Positions 1 to 7,067 of a DNA stretch of 64,000 nucleotides are shown piece by piece (the first letter of the stretch is position 1; every line of letters starts with the position of its first letter). The notes under the pieces are model-generated. The model saw only the letters and a program-made list of their open reading frames with translations, searched no databases and had not been told where the DNA came from. The translations under genes and the position numbers were made by a program. This stretch comes from Salinimicrobium tongyeongense (GTDB lineage: Bacteria; Bacteroidota; Bacteroidia; Flavobacteriales; Flavobacteriaceae): NCBI RefSeq assembly GCF_026109735.1, contig NZ_CP069620.1:1116001-1180000 (forward strand), in the 5' to 3' direction.

Positions 1-382
1 AGAAGGCAAACCGCTTAAAGATGCCGGCGTGTTCATTATTGACACCGTGGGATTGCTTACAAAGATCTACAGCTATGCCCATATTGCCTACGTGGGCGGT
101 GCGGCCGGAAATACCGGTTTGCACAATATCCTGGAACCGGCAGCTTTTGGGGTTCCGGTGGTGATTGGACATAACTTTGAGAAATTTCCGGAAGCAAAAG
201 AACTTATGGAAGCCGGCGGACTCTTTTCAGCAGAAAATAGTACCCAGGCAAATGAGATTTTTCACAAGCTGGTTAATGACAGGGAGTTCAGGGAAAAAAC
301 AGGTTCAAATTCGGTAGCTTTTATTGAACAAAACAAGGGAGCCACAGAGAGAATTTATAATTATTTCTTAAAAAACAAATAA
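1..382 (+). CDS. waaA: 3-deoxy-D-manno-octulosonic acid transferase, C-terminal part
   Basis: The reading frame is open from base 2 and runs off the left edge, so only about the last 127 residues are present. They carry the end of a GT-B glycosyltransferase: the hydrophobic start DTVGLLTKIYSYAHIAYVGG, then the nucleotide-binding stretch GLHNILEPAAFGVPVVIG with the glutamate and proline typical of Kdo transferases. In this family the enzyme moves Kdo from CMP-Kdo to lipid A precursor at the inner membrane. The GTG at 29 is an internal codon, not the start. A gene for a small lipoprotein follows about 100 bp downstream. Confidence 0.85.
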   Translation, partial: EGKPLKDAGVFIIDTVGLLTKIYSYAHIAYVGGAAGNTGLHNILEPAAFGVPVVIGHNFEKFPEAKELMEAGGLFSAENSTQANEIFHKLVNDREFREKTGSNSVAFIEQNKGATERIYNYFLKNK

Positions 383-430
383 AAATAACCTTGCTTTAAC
401 AGCATGAACGAGAGTTTATTGAAACTCTGT

Positions 431-460
431 TTTGCATATATAAAAAATAGTTTAAATTTG
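431..460 (+). promoter_or_regulatory. Bacteroidetes-type promoter for the 485 lipoprotein gene
   Basis: TTTG at 431-434 is followed after 18 bp by TAAATTTG at 453-460, matching the -33 TTTG and -7 TAnnTTTG elements. The ATG lies 25 bp downstream of the -7 box. The promoter falls inside a longer upstream frame starting at 404 and so argues for the start at 485. Confidence 0.6.
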
Positions 461-484
461 TTTCAACTAATTAAACATACTAAC

Positions 485-724
485 ATGAAAAAATTATTTT
501 TAGGATTACTTGTAGCTGCATTTACTCTTTCTATCTACTCTTGTAGAGAAACTACTGAAGAGAATGTGGAAACTAACTTGGAAGAAGTAGAATCTGATCT
601 TGAAGAAACAGGAGAAGACATTGAGTCTGGTCTTGAAGACGCAGGAAATGAAATAGAAGAAACTGCTGAACAAACTGAGCAGGAAATCGAAGAAGAAGTT
701 AACAATACTGACGATATCCAGTAG
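485..724 (+). CDS. small acidic coiled-coil lipoprotein
   Basis: 79 residues. An N-terminal signal (MKK, hydrophobic stretch, SIYSC) ends in a lipobox with Cys20, so the mature protein should be a lipid-anchored peptide. The rest is an extremely acidic series of Glu/Asp-rich heptads (ESDLEETGEDIESGLEDAG) that should form one amphipathic helix. A frame start at 404 exists but would bury the signal peptide, so ATG 485 is chosen. It is paralogous to the protein at 898: same MKK-x-signal-YSCRE start and same repeat spacing, but more acidic. Function is unknown; such proteins resemble stress-related, YtxH/Lpp-like helical lipoproteins only in general form. Confidence 0.75.
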   Translation: MKKLFLGLLVAAFTLSIYSCRETTEENVETNLEEVESDLEETGEDIESGLEDAGNEIEETAEQTEQEIEEEVNNTDDIQ

Positions 725-745
725 ACTTTTTCCTTTTAAAAATTT

Positions 746-880
746 AGAGGCTGCCTAAAAAGCCGTGTTTGTGTCAACCTGAAGCTGATTTCAGGTTCTG
801 GTGAAATCTTGAATTGGATTTTTTTTAGATTCTGAAGTAAAAATCAGGAAGACCATGGCATTGCATTTTGGGCAGCCTCT
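746..880. repeat. MITE-like inverted-repeat element between lipoprotein genes
   Basis: AGAGGCTGCC at 746-755 is repeated inverted as GGCAGCCTCT at 871-880, and the identity extends inward as Y-AAAA on both arms. Between them is an inner perfect hairpin, CCTGAA (778-783) with TTCAGG (790-795). The 135-bp unit has no coding potential. Its shape suggests a non-autonomous mobile element or a long-looped terminator for the upstream lipoprotein gene. Confidence 0.5.
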
Positions 881-897
881 TTTTAATGAACAGAAGT

Positions 898-1143
898 ATG
901 AAAAAGATAATTTTAGGTGTTGTAATTGCCGGGATGTCTCTGGTCACTTATTCCTGCAGGGAGTCTACCCAGGAAAAAACCCAGGATGCCGTAGAGGCCA
1001 TTGGGGAAGATATTGAAGACGGAACCAGGCGTGCTGCCGAAGAAGTGGAAAAAGGTGCCGACAAGGTGAAAAGGGAAATAGATGAAGAAATTCACGAGAC
1101 CGATGACCAGGTACAGCACGAAGATTTAGAAGCACAAAACTAA
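898..1143 (+). CDS. small coiled-coil lipoprotein, paralog of the 485 gene
   Basis: 81 residues with a lipoprotein signal ending at Cys20 (SLVTYSCRE). The mature part is a charged, heptad-like helix (AIGEDIEDGTRRAAEEVEKG) with mixed Lys/Glu content, unlike the almost wholly acidic neighbour. In-frame starts at 868 and 886 are possible, but 868 lies inside the inverted repeat and only ATG 898 puts the lysines directly at the start of the signal. The shared signal (YSCRE) and repeat phase suggest tandem duplication followed by charge divergence. Function unknown. A strong terminator follows. Confidence 0.72.
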   Translation: MKKIILGVVIAGMSLVTYSCRESTQEKTQDAVEAIGEDIEDGTRRAAEEVEKGADKVKREIDEEIHETDDQVQHEDLEAQN

Positions 1144-1160
1144 CCTGAACAAAGATTGGA

Positions 1161-1187
1161 AAAAGCTGCCCGCGGGCAGCTTTTTTA
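1161..1187 (+). terminator. intrinsic terminator after the 898 lipoprotein gene
   Basis: GCTGCCC and GGGCAGC form a perfect GC-rich stem (1165-1180) with a 2-nt loop, flanked by AAAA and a TTTTTT run starting at 1181. Confidence 0.85.
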
Positions 1188-1192
1188 TTTTT

Positions 1193-1410
1193 AAGGAAGA
1201 AAGACAGGTGGTCAAAAATGGCATTTTTGACTACCTATCTCAGACAGAAAAAACGGATAATTTTACGAGCCCATAAATTAGGTGGTACTTTGCTTTGTTG
1301 AGGCGAAAATCTGGTATTTAGAACCGAAATAGTACCTCCCCGCAAGCTTCGGAAGCATAAAAGTCCCAAAAAAGCTATTCCGGCTTATTATTTCTGAAGA
1401 TTTAGATTTA
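1193..1410. other. intergenic stretch without a gene
   Basis: No credible coding frame. It holds the AAAATGGCATTTT palindrome (1207-1235) and an imperfect inverted pair, GGTGGTACT near 1283 and AGTACCTCC near 1330, plus one CTTCGGAAG at 1347. Confidence 0.6.
1207..1235. repeat. odd palindrome with AAAATGGCATTTT core
   Basis: The 13-bp core lies at 1215-1227. Arms GGTGGTCAAAAATG and CATTTTTGACTACC pair over 14 bp with one mismatch around a single central G. One of at least nine exact copies of AAAATGNCATTTT in the window. Confidence 0.85.
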
Positions 1411-1454
1411 AAAAAGCCTTTTTAGCTGAAAAGCTTCAGCAGAAAAGGCTTTTT
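1411..1454 (-). terminator. long hairpin terminator downstream of the response regulator
   Basis: AAAAAGCCTTTTT (1411-1423) pairs with AGAAAAGGCTTTTT (1441-1454), and inside it GCTGAA pairs with TTCAGC. T-runs on both sides make it a plausible bidirectional terminator for the leftward kinase/regulator operon. Confidence 0.75.
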
Positions 1455-1576
1455 TAGTCTTTAAATTCAGGGGGTTGTACTTTTTCCGAAGAAAAAAATG
1501 CTGTTCTTCCAAAAGTGTCAAATTATATGACGTTTTATGGCTGAGCTCCAGACAAATTTCCGCAGAAAAACACCCA

Positions 1577-1954
1577 TCAGTTTGCCACTTTTTGCCCCAG
1601 GATGGAGTTGATCTTTTCAACCAGGTCATCCATTTCGAAGGGTTTTGCAATAAAATCGTTCGCACCGGCTTCCCTGCATTTTGAACCCGCATCGTGCAGG
1701 GCAGACATCATGAGCACGGGAATATCCCGGGTTTCGGGGTTGTTGCGAAGGCGTGCGCAAACATCGGTGCCGTTAACACCCGAGATGAGCATATCCAGCA
1801 TTACCAGATCAACATTTTCCTGAAGGATGAGTTTTTCAGTCTCTTCGGGCCTTGGCGTAACGATAACGTCAAACTCGTAGAACTCAAGCAAAGTCTTGAG
1901 CATTTCCCCTATTCCGGAGTCATCATCGACCACCAGTATCTTTTTTTTGTTCAT
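1577..1954 (-). CDS. single-domain response regulator
   Basis: 125 residues comprising only a CheY-like receiver domain. Acidic residues D10-D12, phospho-acceptor D54 in LVMLDM, S84 in MMSAL and K104 in AKPFE are all present, so it should be phosphorylated and switch normally. There is no DNA-binding or enzymatic output domain; the signal must pass through protein contact or a phosphorelay. The ATG lies 2 bp after the stop of the histidine kinase, so the two are translated from one message and are almost certainly partners. The target is not visible in the window. Confidence 0.9.
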   Translation of the reverse strand: MNKKKILVVDDDSGIGEMLKTLLEFYEFDVIVTPRPEETEKLILQENVDLVMLDMLISGVNGTDVCARLRNNPETRDIPVLMMSALHDAGSKCREAGANDFIAKPFEMDDLVEKINSILGQKVAN

Positions 1955-1956
1955 TT

Positions 1957-4581
1957 TTATTGGTTTTCAAGAAGCACAAAACTAAAGTCTGATCCTTCCC
2001 CTATTTTACTTTTTACTTCAATATAGCCGTTATGGCGATCAATAATTTCATTGGCAAGATACAAGCCTATCCCGAAACCAGAGTAGGTTTCTTTGCTCTC
2101 CACGCCTATCCTGTAGAACCTTTTAAAGATGTTCTTATGAAACTTAGGGTCAATTCCAATCCCCTTGTCGCGCACGCTCACGGCAACCTTATCTTCTCCC
2201 ACTTTTAGCACGTGAATCTGAATGTGCTGGCTATCTGGCGAATACTTAATGGCGTTGGTAATAAAGTTGATTAGCACCTGCCCTATCCTGTCTTTATCGG
2301 CAAATACCCTGGCCCGGTGAGCATGAAAGACCTCCATTTGGTGCTGCGTGTTGGTGAGCTTAATATCCTGAATGGTTTGCTCTACCATGGCATTAAGGTC
2401 AAAAACTTCTTTTTTAAGTTCGAGCTTGTTCTCTTCAAGCCTTGAAAGGTCTAGTATTTCGGCGATGAGCCTGGTGAGGCGTACAATCTGGTTATCTATG
2501 CGCTCCAGGGAAGGTTTAAGCGGAACATTCCCGGGGATTTCCAGTTTGTATTTGTCGAGCAGGTTGAGCAGCAGCTGAACATAGCCTTTTATGGAAGTCA
2601 CGGGAGTTTTTAGTTCATGGCTTACCATTTTGAGAAAATCTTCTTTGCGCTTTTCTTCTTCTTTTAGCCTTTGGATCTCGGTACTAATCCCAATCCACAT
2701 GGTGATCTTACCGTCTTCCCCTTTCACCGCTTCTTTCCTGCTAAGGTGCCACAGGTATTTGCCCTCCTTATCCCTTAGCCGCAGCTGCATTTCAAAATTC
2801 TTCCCGGTTTTAAGCGAATGTTGCCACTTTTTCTTAAACTCCTGTTCTTCGGAAGGGTGAATACAGCTTTCCCAATTTTGTTCCTGCAGTTCGTGGAAGT
2901 CGAGGCCTATATAATCGAGCCAGTTTTGATTGAAGAAGATAGGTTTCCCGGTGGCATCAGTATTTATGACCTTTCCGGGCATGAGATCGGCCATGAGCTT
3001 AAAGTGGCGCTCCCTCTCCTTCAGAAGGGTTTTTGACTCGACCATTTCAGTCACATCAAGCCCCATGTTGAGGACCCCAATAATTTCACCCTCCTCATTC
3101 CGCAGCGGTTTATAGGTAAAGTTGTAATAGCCGGTTTCCATCCTGCCATTACGCATAAGGTCTACCCGGTCTTCTTTTCCCCAGTAGGTTTCGCCGGTAG
3201 TAAATACATTGTCTAACAGGTCGAAAAAAGGCTGGCCTTCAAGTTCGGGGAGCGCCTCTTGCAGGGGTTTTCCTACCACTTCACGGGTTTTCCCCCAGAG
3301 GTTGATCATGGCATCATTGGCCAGCTCGATGGTCATCCCCCTTCCGGTGTACACCGCTGTTGGCACCGTGGCCTGATCTACAATAGAGCGAATACGGTGT
3401 TCATTTTCACGTATCACCTGTTCTTTAAGATGATCATCGTGTACATCGGTCACCGTACCTATGAGGCCTTCAAATTCACCTTCGGCAGTCCATTTTGGCC
3501 GGCCGCGGTCTACCACCCACCGGTAAGCACCGTTTTTATGGCGCAGCCTGAACCTGGAATAATATTCTTTTCTCAATTCATGAGCCTGGATGAACTGCCG
3601 GTAGATTATTTCCTGATCTTCGGGATGAACTGCCTGCAGCCATCCGGCACCCAGAGATTCTTTCCGGGTTTGGCCTGTGTATTCATACCATTCTTTGTTG
3701 AGGTAATTCCCCTGCCCCTGAGGATTGGTGATCCAGATAATTACCGGTACCGTATCTATGACGTTTCGCAGCTCTTTTTCACTGTTTTCGAGGCTCTGGC
3801 GGTTGAGCACCTTTTCGGTCACATCTATGGCATGCACAAAAATGCCTTCTACCTTTCCATTCACATCCTTAATGGGCTGGTAAATAAAATCGAGGATAAT
3901 GCTTTTCCCGCCGTTTTCGCCTTTAAGGTCGAGGTTTATTTCCTTACCAATAAAACTCTTCCCGCTGTTATAGACCCCATCGAGCATTTTTATAAAACCC
4001 TGGTTCTCTACTTCAGGAAGCACTTCTTTAACAGATTTACCAATGATCTCCCGGTATTCCAAAAGTGCCTGGTACTTGTCGTTTGCCAGTTCAAAAATGT
4101 GATCTTTCCCACGCAGCGTGCAAATTAAACCCGGAGCTTCAGAAAGCACCTCGTTGAGTAATTTGCGGTAATCAATACTTCCCTTGTGAAGTATGTTGAC
4201 TTCAGTAAAACTGAGAAGAAATGCGGTACTCCCTTTAAACTGCGGGAGCCGGTTTGCATTGATCGAAAAACGATGTCTTTTAAGGTTGGGGGAAGAGAGC
4301 ACCACCTGAAAGTCTTTTACTGCTTCCTGTGAAGCCATGAGGGTTTCCAGGAGGTGACAGAGTTGTGCAGGCTCTTTCTTATCTTCAAGTAAAGGAACCA
4401 GATATTCCCCCTCCAGGTTACCGGGAAGCGTTTTAAAAATCCCGTACATCCTTTCAGTTGCAGCCAAAATCCTTCCTTCTTCATTTACCACCACCACGGG
4501 ATCGTGCAGGGAAATGAGAATATTTTTAGCAAATTCAATCTGTTCAGGATCTTCCTTAAAAGGCACCTGGCTACTCTTCAT
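1957..4581 (-). CDS. multi-PAS sensor histidine kinase
   Basis: 874 residues. About five PAS/PAC units occupy residues 20-640, recognisable by repeated endings such as GIFVHAIDVTE, GLIGTVTDVHDD, GVLNMGLDVTE and TMWIGISTEIQ. Then follow the dimerisation/H-box MVSHELKTPVTSIKG (His about 655) and an ATPase with N-box NFITNAIKYSPDS, DKGIGI and GFGIGLYLA. No transmembrane segment is evident, so it is probably cytoplasmic and senses a redox, light or small-ligand cue through PAS domains. It heads an operon with the receiver protein. The start MKSSQVPF is the first ATG before the PAS region. Confidence 0.92.
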   Translation of the reverse strand: MKSSQVPFKEDPEQIEFAKNILISLHDPVVVVNEEGRILAATERMYGIFKTLPGNLEGEYLVPLLEDKKEPAQLCHLLETLMASQEAVKDFQVVLSSPNLKRHRFSINANRLPQFKGSTAFLLSFTEVNILHKGSIDYRKLLNEVLSEAPGLICTLRGKDHIFELANDKYQALLEYREIIGKSVKEVLPEVENQGFIKMLDGVYNSGKSFIGKEINLDLKGENGGKSIILDFIYQPIKDVNGKVEGIFVHAIDVTEKVLNRQSLENSEKELRNVIDTVPVIIWITNPQGQGNYLNKEWYEYTGQTRKESLGAGWLQAVHPEDQEIIYRQFIQAHELRKEYYSRFRLRHKNGAYRWVVDRGRPKWTAEGEFEGLIGTVTDVHDDHLKEQVIRENEHRIRSIVDQATVPTAVYTGRGMTIELANDAMINLWGKTREVVGKPLQEALPELEGQPFFDLLDNVFTTGETYWGKEDRVDLMRNGRMETGYYNFTYKPLRNEEGEIIGVLNMGLDVTEMVESKTLLKERERHFKLMADLMPGKVINTDATGKPIFFNQNWLDYIGLDFHELQEQNWESCIHPSEEQEFKKKWQHSLKTGKNFEMQLRLRDKEGKYLWHLSRKEAVKGEDGKITMWIGISTEIQRLKEEEKRKEDFLKMVSHELKTPVTSIKGYVQLLLNLLDKYKLEIPGNVPLKPSLERIDNQIVRLTRLIAEILDLSRLEENKLELKKEVFDLNAMVEQTIQDIKLTNTQHQMEVFHAHRARVFADKDRIGQVLINFITNAIKYSPDSQHIQIHVLKVGEDKVAVSVRDKGIGIDPKFHKNIFKRFYRIGVESKETYSGFGIGLYLANEIIDRHNGYIEVKSKIGEGSDFSFVLLENQ

Positions 4582-4692
4582 AAAAATGATTTTCGTTAGG
4601 GTAAAAGCTAAAATAAACTTTTCAAATTGCTATTGTACAAAAGAAATCTCAAAGTTTAATAATAAATCAATATTGTCACTTTAAATAGATCA

Positions 4693-4734
4693 AACAGGAG
4701 CTAAGGCGGCGAATTCACCAATAATTCAGCCTAA
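4693..4734 (+). repeat. dispersed 42-bp repeat, copy 1
   Basis: Shares 39 of 42 bases with the reverse complement of 45287-45328. The three differences (4708, 4717, 4732) all fall at third codon positions of the frame reading TGAKAANSPIIQP. In this copy the frame continues open to about 4820. Probably the relic of a coding or mobile sequence. Confidence 0.75.
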
Positions 4735-4770
4735 ATTAAGATGTGTAAGACTGATTCTAAAACTTTCAGT

Positions 4771-4785
4771 AAAAATGCCATTTTT
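4771..4785. repeat. AAAATGCCATTTT palindrome
   Basis: Exact copy of the recurring core (4772-4784) between the divergent kinase and ArsR genes, 37 bp downstream of the 42-bp repeat. Confidence 0.85.
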
Positions 4786-4819
4786 GGACCTGCTTTCGCT
4801 TCAGGTTTTTATATCGTAA

Positions 4820-4829
4820 TATTGCAATA
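4820..4829. promoter_or_regulatory. candidate operator upstream of the ArsR gene
   Basis: TATTGCAATA is a perfect 10-bp palindrome 20 bp before the ATG of an ArsR-type repressor, the usual position for autoregulatory binding. Inference from position and symmetry only. Confidence 0.35.
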
Positions 4830-4849
4830 CAAAAAGCAGAAAAAATAAA

Positions 4850-5185
4850 ATGGGAATAACAAAAACCGACCTCTTCACAGAAGCTCAAAACGAAGTGGCA
4901 CTGGCTGCCAAAGCCCTGGCTCACCCGGCGCGAATTGCCATTATTGAATTCCTGTTAAGATCTAACAGCTGCATCAATGGAGACCTGGTAAATGAACTGG
5001 GGCTGGCACAGGCTACTATAAGTCAGCACCTTCGGGAACTAAAGGAAATCGGGATAATTCAGGGAACCATTGAAGGCACCCGGGTATGTTATTGCATCAA
5101 TCCGCAGCGCTGGAAAGAAATTCAGAATAAATTCAATGTACTCTTTAACAAATTTGAAGATCCTGCATCAAATGAGTGTTGCTAG
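4850..5185 (+). CDS. ArsR-family winged-helix repressor
   Basis: 111 residues. The winged helix runs from KALAHPARIAIIEFL through the recognition helix LGLAQATISQHLRELKEIG to the beta-wing GTRVCYCINP. Cysteines occur at the middle (SCI), in the wing (CYC) and at the C-terminus (SNECC); these could bind a metal or react with thiol oxidants, but the classical ELCVCDL motif of ArsR/SmtB metal sensors is absent. A palindrome lies just upstream. The next gene in the same direction, about 130 bp away, encodes a drug exporter, which is a plausible target, although the gap and lack of a shared promoter leave this open. Confidence 0.88.
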   Translation: MGITKTDLFTEAQNEVALAAKALAHPARIAIIEFLLRSNSCINGDLVNELGLAQATISQHLRELKEIGIIQGTIEGTRVCYCINPQRWKEIQNKFNVLFNKFEDPASNECC

Positions 5186-5316
5186 CCTTTATAGCTTTTG
5201 TAACAATATGTTTTGATTGAAAGGAATTTTCATCCTCCTATAACCTTTTCGGATAATAATTTGTTAAGGCCCTGAATCTAATTGGTTTTAATGCGGATGT
5301 AGCAGAAATTTGCACG

Positions 5317-6543
5317 ATGCAAAAAGAATATGAAGTAAGAAACAAAAAGCGGGAACAGATCATACTCTTGGTGCTGGGAACATTGATTGCCCTGGGGCCA
5401 TTTTCAATAGACATGTACCTGCCCGGCTTTGAGAGTATCGCAGAAGAGTTTAAAATAACAAAAGCCCAGGTAGGTTTTTCACTCACCAGCTATTTTATCG
5501 GGATCGCGCTTGGACAGTTAGCTTATGGCCCGATTATGGACAGGTATGGCCGTAAGCGCCCCCTGCTTATTGGGCTGGTGATCTATGTAATTGCAGCCAT
5601 GAGTTGTTTTTATTCGCCCAACCTTATGTGGCTCATCATTTCCCGCTTCTTTTTGGCGGTGGGAGCATCGGCAGGAATGGTGGCTTCCAAGGCGGTAGTT
5701 CGGGATATTTTCCCTTCCGAAGAAGTAGCCCGGGCAATTTCTTTCCTCATGTTGATCATGGGGGGCGCACCTATTATTGCCCCCACGGTTGGGGGAATGG
5801 TGATCTCCCATTTTTCCTGGCACAGCATTTTCCTTGTGCTGGCTGTATTTGCAGGCCTCATGTTCTTTAGCGTTCTTAAATTTCTTCCCGAAAGTGTGGC
5901 CCCCGACGAATCGGTAAAACTGGAATTCAAAAATATGGCTTCAAAATATATGGGGATCTTTAAGAACAGAATCTTCCTTACCTTCTCCCTGGCCGGAAGT
6001 TTGACCATAGGCGCCATGTTCGCTTATATTTCCAATGCCCCCGTATTGTTCATGGACAGGTTTGATATGAGCGAAACATATTTTGGCTGGTTATTTGGAC
6101 TCAATGCCGCCGGCTTAATAGCAGGAAGCCAGTTAAACCGACTGGTATTGAAACGCTATACCACCTTTAGAGTGACTATGGTGATTAGTATTGTGCTTGT
6201 AGGCCTCTCCACACTTTTTGTGCTGAACAGTTTCTTCGGTGGAAATTTCTACATCACGATCCTGTTGTTGTTCCTGATCCTTTTTTTGATGGGATTTCAA
6301 AATCCCAACACTACAGCCCTGTCTTTGTATCCGTTTGAAAGAAAAGCAGGACGGGCATCGGCCCTGGTAGGAAGCTTAAAAATGATTTTGGGCGCTGTGG
6401 CTTCATTTGTGATAAGTAAGTTCACAGGCATTAGCATGCTCCCACTGGCATTCACCATCCTTGTCTGCCTCAGCTTAAGCTCATTTCTACTCTTCCGGTT
6501 TCAGGCAAAGGAGAAAAGAGCAATGGTGTTGATCTCCAGGTAA
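5317..6543 (+). CDS. MFS multidrug exporter, Bcr/CflA family
   Basis: 408 residues, close to the usual family length, with about 12 hydrophobic segments. The N-terminal GPFSIDMYLPGF and the loop 2-3 motif GPIMDRYGRKRPLL are diagnostic of the Bcr/CflA drug:proton antiporters, as is SRFFLAVGASAGMVASKAVVRDIF. Located in the inner membrane, it would export small drugs such as bicyclomycin or chloramphenicol in exchange for protons; the actual substrate cannot be told. Start MQKEYEV gives a short charged N-terminus before helix 1. TTTG lies 4 nt before the ATG. Confidence 0.9.
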   Translation: MQKEYEVRNKKREQIILLVLGTLIALGPFSIDMYLPGFESIAEEFKITKAQVGFSLTSYFIGIALGQLAYGPIMDRYGRKRPLLIGLVIYVIAAMSCFYSPNLMWLIISRFFLAVGASAGMVASKAVVRDIFPSEEVARAISFLMLIMGGAPIIAPTVGGMVISHFSWHSIFLVLAVFAGLMFFSVLKFLPESVAPDESVKLEFKNMASKYMGIFKNRIFLTFSLAGSLTIGAMFAYISNAPVLFMDRFDMSETYFGWLFGLNAAGLIAGSQLNRLVLKRYTTFRVTMVISIVLVGLSTLFVLNSFFGGNFYITILLLFLILFLMGFQNPNTTALSLYPFERKAGRASALVGSLKMILGAVASFVISKFTGISMLPLAFTILVCLSLSSFLLFRFQAKEKRAMVLISR

Positions 6544-6668
6544 ATATTTTAAAGGAAGAATGGAGCAATTACCGGGAATTTACCAAGAAACCTAGCATCT
6601 ATATTTAAATAGTATGAGTTCTTCGGCTGCACAAAATTTATTTACAAAAAGAATAGGCACAAAACAAA

Positions 6669-6702
6669 AAACCCTTGAAAATCAGGTGATTAACAAGGGT
6701 TT
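6669..6702 (-). terminator. terminator of the tRNA-Gly/tRNA-Leu transcript
   Basis: AACCCTTG and CAAGGGTT form an 8-bp stem, read leftward into TTTTTTGTTTT, directly after the tRNA-Leu gene. Confidence 0.8.
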
Positions 6703-6705
6703 CTG

Positions 6706-6791
6706 TACTCGGAGCGGGACTTGAACCCGCACGAACATTGCTGTTCATTGGATTTTAAGTCCAACGTGTCTACCAATTCCACCATCCGAGC
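6706..6791 (-). tRNA. tRNA-Leu (anticodon UAA)
   Basis: 86 nt. Read leftward it begins GCTCGGATGGTGGAATTGG. The anticodon stem TTGGA/TCCAA encloses CTTAAAA (anticodon TAA), there is a long variable arm typical of class II tRNAs, then GGTTCAAGT in the T arm and the acceptor 3' strand TCCGAGT with discriminator A. CCA is not encoded. The 1-72 pair is G-U. Confidence 0.95.
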
Positions 6792-6809
6792 GTGGAATTT
6801 TCCATGGAG

Positions 6810-6839
6810 CTCATTGAGTTTTAAACCCAACGTGTTTAA
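6810..6839 (-). pseudogene. tRNA-Leu anticodon-arm remnant
   Basis: About 23 of 29 bases match the anticodon-arm region of the neighbouring tRNA-Leu (6744-6772) in the same orientation, but no complete cloverleaf can be formed. It sits between the two tRNA genes and looks like a decayed partial duplication. Confidence 0.45.
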
Positions 6840-6844
6840 AAAAC

Positions 6845-6865
6845 AAACCCGGGCAACCCGGGTTT
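6845..6865 (-). terminator. perfect hairpin between the tRNA genes
   Basis: AAACCCGGG and CCCGGGTTT pair perfectly around a 3-nt loop, followed leftward by a TTTG and T-rich tract. It may be a partial terminator or a processing signal after tRNA-Gly. Confidence 0.65.
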
Positions 6866-6876
6866 CTCCATTTCAG

Positions 6877-6949
6877 AGCGAAAAACGGGATTCGAACCCG
6901 CGACCTCCACCTTGGCAAGGTGGCGCTCTACCAACTGAGCTATTTTCGC
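6877..6949 (-). tRNA. tRNA-Gly (anticodon GCC)
   Basis: 73 nt. Read leftward it begins GCGAAAATAGCTCAGTTGG; the anticodon stem CCACC/GGTGG encloses TTGCCAA. The T arm GGTTCGAAT and the acceptor TTTTCGC close the fold. CCA is not encoded. Confidence 0.96.
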
Positions 6950-6989
6950 GTTTTAAAGAACTTCCCTCCTATAGGAGAGTATTGCGGTG

Positions 6990-7019
6990 CAAATTTAATA
7001 CATTTCTGAAACTGGCAAA
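6990..7019 (-). promoter_or_regulatory. promoter of the tRNA-Gly/tRNA-Leu transcript
   Basis: On the minus strand TTTG (7016-7019) and TAAATTTG (6990-6997) are separated by 18 bp, the same arrangement as at 431-460. The -7 box lies 40 bp before the tRNA-Gly 5' end. Confidence 0.65.
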
Positions 7020-7067
7020 GATTTTTTTTAAAAAACAACAGGCTTTTTTCATCTGCCATCCCCTTGC

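Noticed and set aside
404-484. Extended start of the first lipoprotein at 404
   Set aside because: It would place 27 residues before the signal peptide and overlap the promoter.
1694-2026. Rightward frame opposite the histidine kinase and regulator
   Set aside because: Shadow of two well-supported genes on the other strand.
3259-4128. 289-codon rightward frame opposite the PAS kinase
   Set aside because: Long but antisense to a clear multi-PAS kinase; no family features.
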